Assembly (NCBI GenBank): GCA_026182355.1
Contig: JAPFBL010000568.1
Coordinates: forward strand, 62,001-126,000
Direction of reading: 5' to 3'
Origin: Hermatobates lingyangjiaoensis
Lineage: Eukaryota > Arthropoda > Insecta > Hemiptera > Hermatobatidae
DNA: 64,000 nt
This document shows positions 12,068-22,439 of this stretch, piece after piece. Under the pieces are notes generated by a model that saw only the letters and a program-made list of their open reading frames with translations, was not told the DNA's origin and made no database searches. How positions within the stretch are numbered: position 1 is the stretch's first letter; the number at the start of each line of letters is the position of its first letter. The position numbers were made by a program, and so were the translations under genes.

Positions 12068-12466
12068 AGGAACATCAACTCGAGGAATACCTTTCTTTCA
12101 GAAGCATTAACTCAAGCAATACCTTTTGTTTCAGAATCATTAACTCCAGAATACCTGTGTTTCAGAATCATTAACTCCAGTAATACCTGTGTTTCAGAAG
12201 CATTAATTCGAGGAATACCGTTGTTTCAGAATCATTAACTCGAGGAATACCTTTGTTTCAGAATCATTAACTCGAGGAATACCTGTTGTTTCATAATCAT
12301 TAACTCCAGTAATATCTGTGTTTCAGAAGCATTAATTCGAGGAATACCGTTGTTTCAGAATCATTAACTCTAGGAATACCTTTGTTTCAGAAGCATTAAC
12401 TCTAGGAATACCTTTGTTTCAGAATCATTAACTCTAGGAATACCTTTGTTTCAGAAGCATTAACTC
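12068..12466 (+). repeat. Tandem array of ~32-bp units repeating the Fer2 splice acceptor
   Basis: About twelve units run up to and include the real 3' splice site at 12454/12455. Each has a TTTGTTTCAG-like acceptor followed by AA(G/T)CATTAACTC, the first bases of the exon, then GAGGAATACC or similar. Unit length is about 32-34 bp. Most keep the AG; one has CAT instead of CAG (near 12291). Upstream acceptors would add multiples of ~32 nt, which usually shift the frame; three units would add about 96. Confidence 0.9.
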
Positions 12467-12663
12467 CGCCTTTGACCAGTTGCGAGGCCATGTTCCTACA
12501 TTTCCATATGAAAAGCGCCTATCCAAGATCGACACGCTTCGCTTGGCCATTGCCTATATTGCTTTACTGAGGGAGATCCTGCGAGCTGACTGTGACCCTT
12601 TGCAGTATGTTGAAAAGTGTTTGAGCAGCGAAACAGTCGAGCGAGCGGAGTGGAACACATCAG
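12455..12663 (+). CDS. Fer2: Fer2-like bHLH transcription factor, HLH exon
   Basis: Acceptor TTTCAG ends at 12454 and donor CAG|GTACAA follows 12663. The frame (69 full codons) gives [46 protein letters not shown] and [19 protein letters not shown]. This is helix 1, loop and helix 2 of a bHLH domain in the Fer2 subgroup (PTF1A/Fer relatives), plus the conserved tail after helix 2. Such proteins dimerise through the HLH and bind E-box DNA in the nucleus; in Drosophila Fer2 is needed in certain clock and dopaminergic neurons. The exon ends with one base of an Asp codon completed at 15346. No stop or frameshift is seen. Confidence 0.93.
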
Positions 12664-12689
12664 GTACAATCTTCTTTCAATATATATAT

Positions 12690-12853
12690 ATATATATATA
12701 TAAAAAGATTTCACATAAACACATGAAACAACAATCAATGATCAAACCACAATAAGAAATGGGAAAACAAGACTAAGATCTTTCAACCGTAATAATATTA
12801 GATAATATATTAGATCAAATAATAATATTAGATCAAAAACCCTCAATAAATCT

Positions 12854-12897
<44 letters not shown>

Positions 12898-13135
12898 GAG
12901 ATTTATTGAGGGTTTTTGGTCTAATATTCAAAAAACTTCGTTGCCAACGTTTCAATATATATTTATATCATCTTCAGGGCTAAAAACAGTTTTTAGCCCT
13001 GAAGATGATATAAATATATATCGAAACATTGGCAACGAAGTTTTTTGATTATTAGACCAAAAACTCAATAAATCTCAAAAAATATATGAACAGTTGGTCA
13101 AGAAAAGGACATAATGAGATATATATATATATATA

Positions 13136-13203
<68 letters not shown>

Positions 13204-13650
13204 ACTGACACAAACAACACTCAGAAATGAAACAGAAACTCACTAATATATTTCGATGTCCTCGTCATCAGGAAGACAGAAACGAGTCGCTCCGCAGGCA
13301 GACAATGAGTCGTTGTCCTAATGACGAGGACATCGAAATATAGCGGACGTTTCGTCCATATTTATAGACATCTTCAAGGCTACATCAATACAGAATTTAA
13401 TTACAATAACATGAATAGTAATTATATTACATTATTTATTATTACTTTGATATTATTCTATTGTGAGGAAGCAAGTGTAATAAAATTCTTTATTGATGTA
13501 GCCCTGATGATGTACACAAATATAGAAGAAACGTCGGCTTAAAGGTGTTGTATTATTGAAGCTAGACCAAACCTTGATAAAAAAGAAAAATAGTATAAAA
13601 CGATGTGGTCGAGATAATAGAGATATATATTCGATATATAGAGATATAAA
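12690..13650. repeat. Penelope-like repeats in the last Fer2 intron
   Basis: A family A half-unit (12703-12795), a family K inverted pair (about 12895-13080, motifs CTGAAGA-T-GATATA...TATATC-GAAACATTGGC), a very long (TA)n at about 13119-13197, family F (13198-13345) and family H arms (13340-13560). The open frame at 13321-13542 reads across two repeat units and is not a gene. Confidence 0.65.
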
Positions 13651-13984
13651 AATTAATGATCAACAGTAACTCTTGATGTAATATATGAATTAAACAACCA
13701 CAATAAACAAATATATATTAATTACAATACTCTAAGACCTTTCGTCACAACATCATCAGAGAGCTAAATGAACCAAACAAAAAATATAATAAAGAGTTAA
13801 CCTGGTTGATTGAAGTCTTCAGGATTGCTGGCATCCCTGTCTGAATTTAATGTTCCTAAACTTGAAGGAGTCTTGATCTGCTTACTTATTTCTTTTATTA
13901 ATATTTCATCTAGTTTGTAAAGTCCCTGACCAGAATTGAATATTCAATCAGATGGGAAGATGAAAAGAGTGCCTTGTTCTAACA

Positions 13985-14250
13985 TGTAAGGAACAAAAAT
14001 CATATTATAAATTGGAATGAAGCAAAGGAATTAACTTTTGTACCTTCAGAAAGAAGGAGAAATATTATTGAAAGTGCACTTTTAGAACTTGTATGAAAAT
14101 TTAATAAACAATAGTCAGGGACTTTACAAACTGGATGAAATATTAATAAAAGAAATAAGTAAGCAGATCAAGTCTCCTTCAATTTTAGGAACATTAATTT
14201 CAGACAGGGATGCCAGCATTCCTGAAGACTTCAATCAACCAGGTTAAAAC
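13985..14250 (+). pseudogene. Penelope-like protein, C-terminal remnant
   Basis: One frame reads WNEAKELTFVPSERRRNIIE and SALLEL, then stops; after a frame change it continues INNSQGLYKLDEILIKEISK, QIKSPSILGT and ASIPEDFNQPG. The same motifs are intact at 22450-22668 (RRRNIIESAL, SPGLFKLD, IERIVKQIK). In Penelope-like proteins such a segment follows the GIY-YIG endonuclease. The frame break shows it is dead. Confidence 0.7.
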
Positions 14251-14281
14251 TTGTTATTATATTTTTTGTTTAGTTCATTTA

Positions 14282-14317
14282 GCTCTCTGATGATGTTGTA
14301 ACGAAAGGCCTTAGAGC
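14282..14317 (+). ncRNA. Hammerhead-like motif (family L), sense in Fer2 intron
   Basis: GCTCT, CTGATGA, one T, stem GTT/AAC, GAA, self-complementary AGGCCT, T, then AGAGC pairing perfectly with the first GCTCT. It lies 3' of a Penelope-like coding remnant and in the sense orientation of the Fer2 intron, so it would be present in that pre-mRNA. Activity is not shown. Confidence 0.6.
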
Positions 14318-14424
14318 ATTGTATCTAATATATATTTGTTTATTCGTGGTTCTTTAATTCATATAGAGCTATATATAGATGTGTAAAAATCTCGTATATA
14401 GTCCAATTAAATTATAGTTTTAAG

Positions 14425-15065
14425 CAGTGGCGACTCCTGACCTTTTTCTTTAGGCATGCAATTTTCAAAGAATAAAATAAATACCGAGAAATACCCTTCT
14501 AATTCTCATGTTCAGTCTTTTCATGTTGCACAAAAGGATAATGATGTCATGTTGCACATTTGAATAAAAACTTCTTGCAAAATTCTTCGATAACAAAACC
14601 ATAAAACTTCTCTCTATCTGCCATGAGATCTTTAAGTAAATGTCTTTCAATTGAAATTAGGGATAAATTAGATAATCGCTCTTCACTTTGGGAGCTTCGT
14701 AAATAACTTTTAATTCTTTTGAGGGCAGAAAACGATCTCTCAACACTTGCTGTTGTTATGGGAATAGTCATAACCAAATTCATGAGTTTATAAATTTCCG
14801 GAAGACCTGTGTGCAAATCACTTTCCAGTATGTATTTGAGGAGCTCAAATGGCAATTAAGACAATTTTCATTAACCAGAAATGATAAGAGTAAACCCCTG
14901 CATTGGGAAGCTTAGCGCAATCATAGAAAATGGTTCCTTAGCGTGTAGTGGAAAAAAAAAAAAGGGGTTCCTTTAAATATTTCGAGTCTCGAACATTTTG
15001 GTTTCTTTAAAGATGAATTCTATGCATGCAATGCATGTGTTGCATTCCCTGAGAAATCGCCACTG
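14425..15065 (-). mobile_element. hAT element, 641 bp, with perfect 8-bp target duplication
   Basis: Ends are CAGTGGCGA and its inverse; GTTTTAAG repeats exactly at 14417-14424 and 15066-15073. The 8-bp duplication and CAGTGGCG end are characteristic of hAT elements. It retains only the end of a transposase (next entry), so it is internally deleted. It sits in the last intron of the Fer2-like gene. Confidence 0.9.
14547..14855 (-). pseudogene. hAT transposase C-terminal (dimerisation) domain remnant
   Basis: The frame encodes LPEIYKLMNLVMTIPITTAS, VERSFSALKRIKSYLRSS and EERLSNLSLISIE, the hAT C-terminal dimerisation signature (ERxFSxLKxIKxxLRS with a following LSxLxLxxIE). Catalytic residues further upstream are absent from this short element. 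About 100 codons of an original several-hundred-residue protein remain. Confidence 0.88.
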
Positions 15066-15345
15066 GTTTTAAGTCATATGATTGTTAAAGTATGTATTTA
15101 GAAGAATATATAACTTGTATGGTATGTAATACAATAAAGGGAAAAAACACACAGACATACAACTCTCTCTATCTCACTCCATCACTCTACCTTTATACTC
15201 TCTTATTTCATCCTATCTCTTTCACTCACTCTGTCTTTCTCTTTCTTTGCCCTACAACAGAGCAAACCATTTCTTTTTCAACTATATATTCCAGCCAAAA
15301 AATAAATTTTAAATTTTCATTATTTATTTTAATTTTTCTTTTTAG

Positions 15346-15461
15346 ATCTAACAGCAAGATTATCTTGGATCAATTGGGAGAATCTCGGGGTCAATACATC
15401 ACGAAGATCGATTTTATCATCAGTCAGTGTTAACTCAGATAAAAAGCATTGTTTACCCTAA
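15346..15461 (+). CDS. Fer2: Fer2-like gene, last coding exon
   Basis: A T-rich acceptor (CTTTTTAG) ends at 15345. The first two bases complete Asp after the G at 12663. The frame gives DLTARLSWINWENLG, then VNTSRRSILSSVSVNSDK and a TAA at 15459-15461. The motif DLTARLSWINWENLGV is what I recall as the conserved C-terminal box of Fer2 proteins, which supports both the gene name and the splice. The last ten or so residues are not recognisable. The encoded protein from 5233 to here is about 190 residues before any further 5' exon. Confidence 0.9.
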
Positions 15462-15484
15462 ATACAAAAAAACACACATATATA

Positions 15485-16290
15485 TATTATATATATATAT
15501 ATATCTAAAGATTTCACAATAAACACGTGAAATAACAATCAATGATCAAACAGCAATAAGAAATGGTAAAACAAGACTAAGTTCTTTCAACCGTAACAAG
15601 CAGTATTCGTCAGAGTCAAAAACCCAACTCAGTTGGATTTTTGACTCTGACGAAGACCGCTTGTTACGGTTGAAAGATCTTAGTATTGTTTTCCCATTTC
15701 TTATTGTCGTTTATCCATTGATTATATATATATAAAGATTTCACAATAAACACGTGAAATAACAATCAGTGAACAAACCACAATAAGAAATGGGAAAACA
15801 AGACTAAGTTCTTTCAACCGTAACAAGCGGTATTCGTCAGAGTCAAAAACCCAACTCAGTTGGATTTTTGACTCTGACGAAGACCGCTTGTTACGGTTGA
15901 AAGATCTTAGTATTGTTTTCCCATTTCTTATTGTGGTTTATCCATTGATTATATATATATATATAAAGATTTCACAATAAACACGTGAAATAACAATCAA
16001 TGATCAAACCACAATATGAAAATGGGAAAACAAGACTAAGATCTTTAAACCGTAACAAGCGGTCTTCGTCAGAGTCAAAAACCCAACTGAGTCAGTCAGG
16101 GTATTTTTTCACCCTTTTAAAATACCACTCTTCCCACCCACTCTTCTCAAACCCACACCAGATATTTTCTGCATCCTTGTGTTTCATTTGGGTTTTTCAC
16201 TCTGACGAAGACCGCTTGTTACGGTTGAAAAATCTTAGTCTTGTTTTCCCATTTCATTTGTGGTTTGATCATTGATATATATATATATAT
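15485..16290. repeat. Three successive family A inverted pairs
   Basis: Pairs at about 15510-15722, 15735-15950 and 15965-16275, separated by (TA)n. The first two differ by only a few bases, suggesting duplication of the whole palindrome. The third has foreign CT-rich sequence (about 16100-16190) in its loop. The open frame at 16000-16275 translates this palindrome and is not a gene. Confidence 0.75.
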
Positions 16291-16745
16291 AAATCAAATT
16301 TATTCAATGTTTTCAATTCATTTTTATTACACATAAGCTATCCAAAGCAATTATTGTGTGCTATTTATAAGGTGCAAACAAAAAAGTAAAGATACTTTTT
16401 GAATTTTATGCTCTCTGTGCACCATAATTTCAAATTTTGTTGTTGTTGTGTTAGTACACTCGCCACGATCATATCTTCACATTTTTGACTATATAGCATG
16501 GTTGTTGTTGTTTTTATGTTTGAGGCATAAAAGGTTAGACTCGTGTTTGCGTGCTCAGAGATTTTTTGTAGTTTAAAATAATGGCGAGAGTTTGTATTAA
16601 TTATAATGTAAAATAATTCTATAGTTAATAATATATAATTACTGTTATAATATAATTACAATATAAAATTATTATCCGAGACAGTTGAACAATCTTAGTT
16701 TTTTTTGACTTCTTACTATAGTTTGGTAGTTATATATATATATAC
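16291..16745. other. AT-rich spacer 3' of Fer2
   Basis: No repeat match or open frame that I can support. Its position makes it a place for Fer2 3' flanking sequence, but I see no clear feature. Confidence 0.3.
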
Positions 16746-16749
16746 TTTG

Positions 16750-17935
16750 AATTGAAAACAGACGGTCCAAACGGATAGATAATTAAAGTTACAGCTAGAG
16801 AACACAAGAAAAAGGACTAACACTCACGAATCTGGATAATTTTGGCGTCTTGCCGTCTTCAGGAGAGTAGAAAGAAAGAAAATAAAAAGAAGAAAGAATG
16901 GAGACGTAAATGCGTCCACTGGCCGATATAAACAACCTTGTTTATATCGGTCAGTGGACGCATTTACGTCTCCGTTCCTTCATTCCTTCTCCTTTTTATT
17001 TTCTTTTTTTCTTCTCTCCTGAAGACGGCAAGACGCCAAAATTATCGATATTCGTGAGTGTTAGTCCTTTTTCTTGTGTTCTCTAGCTGTGGCTTTAATT
17101 ATATATATATATATATAATCATATATATATATATATATGATTGGTTATACACGACTGAATATTGTCGGTCGATGATCTTCTTCTCCAGCTTTTCAAGTTT
17201 GCGAAAAATTAATTTTTCGTTGTGAGAACAACGGTTCAGGGAATGAATTCAGGGAATGAACGGTTCAGATCATCGACCGACAATATTCAGTCGTGTATAA
17301 CCAATCATGTATAAAAGAAGGACTGCTACCGAAGTACACTAATATATATCTATATATACTTTTGCGTAGGAAATACAATCCAAAACGGACAATATAGTTC
17401 AATATAGACAAAGAAACATAGAGAAATCAAAACAACACACTTACAGTCTCTAATTTTCGGTTTGAACCGTCTTCAGGAGAGATAAGAGAGGGAAACCAAG
17501 CGCACTGGTTCAAAGACGGTTGGAGACCAACAGTGTTGCCGCATGCTTGCCCGGTCACAAAAAATAAGGTAGACAGGAATCAATTTATAATTACATTAAA
17601 TTAGTGGAATGTGAAAACAATGAATAAATAAAAAATAAATTGAAAAAATTAACTGTTCGTTAATATGTATCATTTTCCCTTAATTTTTTTCTTTTATTTA
17701 TTTATTGTTTTCATATTCCACTAATTTAATGTAATTATAAATTGATTCCTGTCTACCTTATTTTCTGTGACCGGGTGCGCATGCGGCAACACTGTTGGTC
17801 TCCAATCGTCTCTGAACCAGTGCGCTTGGTTTCCCTCTCTTATCTCTCCTGAAGACGGTTCAAACCGAAAATTAGAGACTGTAAGTGTGTTCTTTTGATT
17901 TCTCTATGTTTCTTTGTCTATATTGAACTATATAT
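16750..17935. repeat. Penelope-like pairs M, G and E
   Basis: Family M arms 16755-16925 and 16935-17100 (core CTGAAGA-C-GGC...GCC, with the GAA decayed to AAA); family G 17130-17340; family E arms 17350-17525 and 17800-17930. The E pair encloses a second inverted pair (about 17525-17660 and 17680-17800), so one palindrome is nested in another. Confidence 0.7.
17845..17878 (+). ncRNA. Hammerhead-like motif (family E)
   Basis: TCTC, CTGAAGA, one C, stem GGTT/AACC, GAA, self-complementary AATT, A, then GAGA pairing with TCTC. The same core occurs inverted near 17450-17480 and in other E copies, some with one base lost (for example near 38002). Confidence 0.5.
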
Positions 17936-18149
17936 ATATATATATATGCAAATGATAGAAGCTTTCTTTTTGAGTTATAGCTTATGTGGGAGCAATCCAG
18001 ACATCTCTAGTGAGTCAAGAAATTCTTGAGGATAATATGTGGGTTTGACTTGCTATATAGCCAAACTGTGATCATATTATCGTGACGAGTATACCGATAA
18101 CAGAACACAACACAACAACATAAAACATACTATAACACAACAACAAAAA

Positions 18150-18445
18150 AATTTTGATATTAGAGAGTACACAAAATTCAATGAGTTTCATTCTTTTTTG
18201 ATCATACCTTGTATGGAATGTAATAAAAAGTTTTATGGTGAAACCAGTAGATTTTTGAAAGAAAGGATATATCAGCATAAATATTCTATTAGAACAAAAA
18301 AATATTAATGCAACAGCTTTAGCCTATCATTCAATAAGTGAAGGTCATATATTTGACTTTGATGGAGTAGTTGTCATAAGTAGTGCTATCACCTTCAACC
18401 AACCATCCAGCAATCGAATAAAAGTTTTTTATCAATCAGCGATGC
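18150..18445 (+). pseudogene. Penelope-like GIY-YIG endonuclease remnant
   Basis: One frame reads IPCMECNKKFYGETSRFLKE and RIYQHKYSIRTK, then a stop; one base later the next frame continues NINATALAYHSISEGHIFDF and DGVVVISSAI. C-x2-C, (Y)-GET-SR-x-L-x-x-RI and the H...H-x-FDFD pattern are typical of the GIY-YIG endonuclease that follows the reverse transcriptase in EN+ Penelope-like elements. A frameshift in an A-run breaks it, and no reverse transcriptase is seen upstream. Confidence 0.8.
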
Positions 18446-18478
18446 GTTTCATATTGTTATATTTTCTTTTCAATGAAT

Positions 18479-19145
18479 TTCGTAATTACGGTCCTAGGAA
18501 TTTTAAAATAAAATATTTCATTTTTATCTCTACTCTCAATGATTTCATTATTACATTCATAAGAATGTCGTAATTACGGTCCTAGGAATTTTAAAATAAA
18601 ATATTTCATTTTTATCTCTACTCTCAATGATTTCATTATTACGTTCATAAGAATTTCGTAATTACGGTCCTAGGAATTTTAAAATAAAATATTTCATTTT
18701 TATCTCTACTCTCAATGATTTCATTATTACGTTCATAAGAATTTCGTAATTACGGTCCTAGGAATTTTAAAATAAAATATTTCATTTTTATCTCCACTCT
18801 CAATGATTTCATTATTACGTTCATAAGAATTTCGTAATTACGGTCATAGGAATTTTAAAATAAAGTATTTCATTTTTATCTCTACTCTCAATGATTTCAT
18901 TATTACGTTCATAAGAATTTCGTAATTACGGTCCTAGGAATTTTAAAAAATAATATTTCATTTTTATCTCCACTCTCAATGATTTCATTATTACGTTCAT
19001 AAGAATTTCGTAATTACGGTCCTAGGAATTTTAAAAAATAATATTTCATTTTTATCTCCACTCTCAATGATTTCATTATTACGTTCATAAGAATTTCGTA
19101 ATTACGGTCATAGGAATTTTAAAATAAAATATTTCTTTTTTATTT
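18479..19145. repeat. 88-bp tandem repeat, ~7.5 copies
   Basis: Units start near 18480, 18568, 18656, 18744, 18832, 18920, 19008 and 19096. Each contains CGTAATTACGGTCCTAGGAA, a palindromic-looking TAATTACG box, and a shared AT-rich part. Copies differ by a few bases only, and two carry CATAGG instead of CCTAGG. Confidence 0.95.
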
Positions 19146-21060
19146 CTACTCAAAAATTACAAGAATTGTAAATCACAAGATTTTTTACTGTTCCATAATT
19201 TTAAGGTACATTACAATCTTTGGAATTTTAAATTTTATTTTTTTTTTTCTTGAATTCTATTCTCAATAAATATTATAATTACAAATGTAGAAATTTGAAA
19301 TTACCATATTCTTTATTATTTTTATTTGCTTGATGAATTTCATAATTACGGTCATAGGAACTTTAATGTGCAAAATTTTGTAATCAAGTAATGAATTTTG
19401 TAATTATAATTATACTAATTTTAAATGATACCATTTCATTAGTTCTATTTAGTAAATTCAGTAACTTTTGTCATAAGAATTTTAATATTTTAACTTTTTT
19501 AAGAATTTTTTTAGGAATTTTAAGTTGCAACATTTTTTTTTTTGAAGTTCTATTTTCAATTAATTTTGAAATTATAGTCGTAGGGAATTTGTGAGGTAAC
19601 TAGTTTCTATATTACATTCAATGTTATCATTAGAGCTGTAGAAATTTTGTAAAACAATCATTTTTCACTAAGTTATTTCTTTCTTGGAATTTAAAATTAT
19701 GGTTTCTGTTATTGATAAATTTCTTAATAACTATCGTATTTTGAATTGCAATATTCTTTGTTATTTCTATTACTGTTGAATTTCATAATTACAGCCTTGA
19801 TAATTAGGAAATTTGAATATTTTTACATCCACTTATTGAGGCAGATGTAACCTGACGATGAACACTAAGTGGTCGAAACGCTACAAGATAGAACCATTTA
19901 AAAAAATAAGACTGTAATTAATAATGAAATTCATTAAAAGTAGGACTAAACAAAAAAAAAATGGAATTTAAAATTCCTACGGCCATAATTTATAAATTCA
20001 TTAAATAGAACTAATGAAATGGTGTTATTTAAAATTTCTACGACCGTAATTATGAAATTAATCCAAAAATATAATAAACAATGAAATTGCAATTTAAAAT
20101 TTTTTAATTGTAATTACGAAATAATTTAGGATAAAATTAAAGAAAAAAATGTTAAAATTTAAAATTCCAACTACCGTAATGCACCTTAAAATTTCTACGA
20201 CCATCATTTCTGAATTCATTAAATATAACCCACAAAATGTAGCCATTTAAAATTTCTAAGACTGAAATTACAAAATTCATTGAAAGAAGAAAAACGGAAT
20301 TTAGAATTCCTACGGCCATAATTTATATTACTAAATAGATTAATAAATTCATTAAATCGAAGTAACAAATAATAATATAAATACTAAAAATGGGGCCAGG
20401 CTAGCTCAGTGGTTACGTGCTCACCTCTGAACTGATAGGACCGGGGTTCAATCCTCACCTGGCCCTCGATTTATTTACGCGGGAGGTGAATAAATCTGAG
20501 CACGTCGTCTCTCGGAGAAGGACGTTAAACCGTCGGTCCCGAGCCTGTACGATGTCAGGTACTCGTTAAAGATCCCTACTCTAAATACATTTGAGTTAGG
20601 CAAAATTTAGGACTCCCACTGTAGAATCAATCTTCATTGTGTGGTATCACAAAGGGCCAATGCTTGCCCTACGTGTGTTCCCTTGTGGAACTGCCACTGC
20701 AACCTAACCTAACCTAAATACTAAAAATAAAATAAATAAAATAGTCATTAAAGAATAATAAGTCTATAATTATGAAATTTCTTAAAAAAGTAAGTAAAAA
20801 ATATTGAAATTTAAAATTCATAATACCACATTTACAGACTCATTAAACAGAACTAACAAAAAATGACTAACACTATAATTACATAATTTATTGAAAAAAG
20901 AACTGAACAAACATATTGAAATTTAAAATTCTTACGACCAAAATTATAAAATCATTAAATAGAACTAACAAAATGTAGCTAATAAAAATTACTAAATCTA
21001 CAATTACGAAATTCATTGAAAATATTGGAATTTAAAATGCCTATATCTGTCTGTATAAAC
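19146..21060. repeat. Decayed inverted repeat related to the 88-bp array
   Basis: Left part (to about 19800) has diverged copies of TAATTACGGTCATAGGAA. Right part (19960 onward) has their reverse complement (TTCCTACGGCCATAATT, TTTCTACGACCGTAATTA) at irregular spacing. A hammerhead-like core (CTGACGA-T-GAACAC..GTGGTC-GAAACGCT) lies between them at about 19851-19886. A SINE is inserted at 20392. The open frames here are AT-rich and unsupported. Confidence 0.6.
20392..20715 (+). mobile_element. tRNA-derived SINE, full length, with target duplication
   Basis: The head resembles a tRNA: A-box-like GCTAGCTCAGTGG and B-box-like GGTTCAATCC, the Pol III promoter elements. A body of about 240 bp follows, ending in AACCTAACCTAACCT. 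AAATACTAAAAAT is repeated at 20379-20391 and 20716-20728. Related copies are at 40511 (+) and 33931 (-). Confidence 0.9.
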
Positions 21061-21444
21061 AGACATAGTATCTCCCACAAAGTAGGTCTTTAGAAAATTT
21101 ATATTCAAATTAAAAAGAACAAGGGTATCTTTTTCAAATTGTTTAATATTGGTCAATTTACAGGTGTGCCAAATAATGTGAAAAAAATATATTATGTGCA
21201 AATTAATTAGTTACCTTTAATTTATGGTGTATTTATTTTCTGTATTGTTAATTTATTGTTCTATGTGTATATATATGAATAAATAAACATGTCTCTAAAG
21301 ATATTGTGCGATATTTTATTTGTTTATTCCTGTATCTCGGATATGTAGAATGTTTTTAGAAAAGTGAACTTATCATAGGTTAGTTTAGGTTTCAGTGGCA
21401 GTCCCATAAGATACTCCTAAAACTGGTGACTTAGCAGTCAGACA
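21061..21444. other. AT-rich spacer
   Basis: No supported gene; a - strand frame at 21013-21201 partly overlaps the repeat to its left and looks like chance. Confidence 0.35.
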
Positions 21445-22400
21445 TCTGTTTATGAATTATGCATCATTCGCTATATTGGGTAAGTTATATACCAGTATGT
21501 GGTTTGCAAAACTACAGTCTATGTTTTAAACTAGTTTGTGGTATGCACAACTATATCATATATCATATAAAGTTTTTGGTATGTTGTCTACATCCTGTTT
21601 TATACAAGTTTATGATATTCTCAACTGTATGCTATGTTTTATACCAGTTTTATGGTATGCTCAAATAGAGCCTATATGTTATACCAGTTAGTGGTAGGTT
21701 CAGCTACATTTATCTCCTATACCAGTTGGTGGTATTCTAAACAACATCCAGTCGTATACCAGTTTATGGTATGTACAACTGAAGCATATATTCTATATCA
21801 GTTTTTGGTATGCAGAACTACATCATGTTTATACCAGTTTATGGTATGTTCAACTACAGCTTATATCCTATCCAGTTTGTGATATCCTGAATAACATCCT
21901 GTCTTATGCCAGTTTATGGTATGCTCAAATGCATCGTATAACCTACACCAGTTTGTGGTATGCTCAAATGCAACCTATATCCTATACCAGTTAGTGGTAA
22001 TCTGAATTACATCCAGTCTTATACCAGTTTATGGTATGCTCAACTACAGCTTATGTCCTATCCAGTTTGTGGTATTCTGAATTACATCCTGACTTATACC
22101 AGTTTATGGTATGCTCAAATGCATCGTATAACCTACACCAGTTTGTGGTATGCTCAAATGCAACCTATATCCTATACCAGTTAGTGGTAATCTGAATTAC
22201 ATCCAGTCTTATACCAGTTTATGGTATGCTCAACTACAGCTTATGTCCTATCCAGTTTGTGGTATTCTGAATTACATCCTGACTTATACCAGTTTATGGT
22301 ATGCTCAAAAACAACCTATAACCTATACCAGTTTGAGGTATGCCCAAATACACCCTATATCTTATACGAGTTAGTGGTCAGCTTAAGTACAACTCCTTTG
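21445..22400. repeat. ~48-bp minisatellite with a 190-bp higher-order unit
   Basis: Units of the form CCAGTTTATGGTATGCTCAA plus a variable half, repeating about every 48 bp. From about 21880 to 22370 four units form a block repeated at exactly 190 bp (compare 21960-22184 with 22150-22374). The translated frames with repeated SLWYAQ are products of the repeat, not a protein. Confidence 0.9.
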
Positions 22401-22439
22401 CTTCACATGACATAAATACCAACTTTTTTGCTCCTTCCC

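Larger units (their letters stand above)
13660..14395 (+). mobile_element. Penelope-like 3' end, inverted pair (family L)
   Basis: Arms at about 13665-13935 (-) and 14113-14390 (+) are reverse complements. The + copy ends with the hammerhead-like core at 14282. Between the arms lies coding sequence of the element's C terminus (next entry). The layout, coding end followed by ribozyme-bearing pseudo-LTR, is that of Penelope-like elements. Confidence 0.7.

Noticed and set aside
12068..12466. CRISPR-like array (about 12 units of 32 bp)
   Set aside because: No spacer/repeat alternation: whole units are repeated. The host is eukaryotic and the last unit is a splice acceptor.
21459..22415. Frames with repeated SLWYAQ and similar
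   Set aside because: Products of the 48-bp minisatellite; overlapping frames are equally repetitive.
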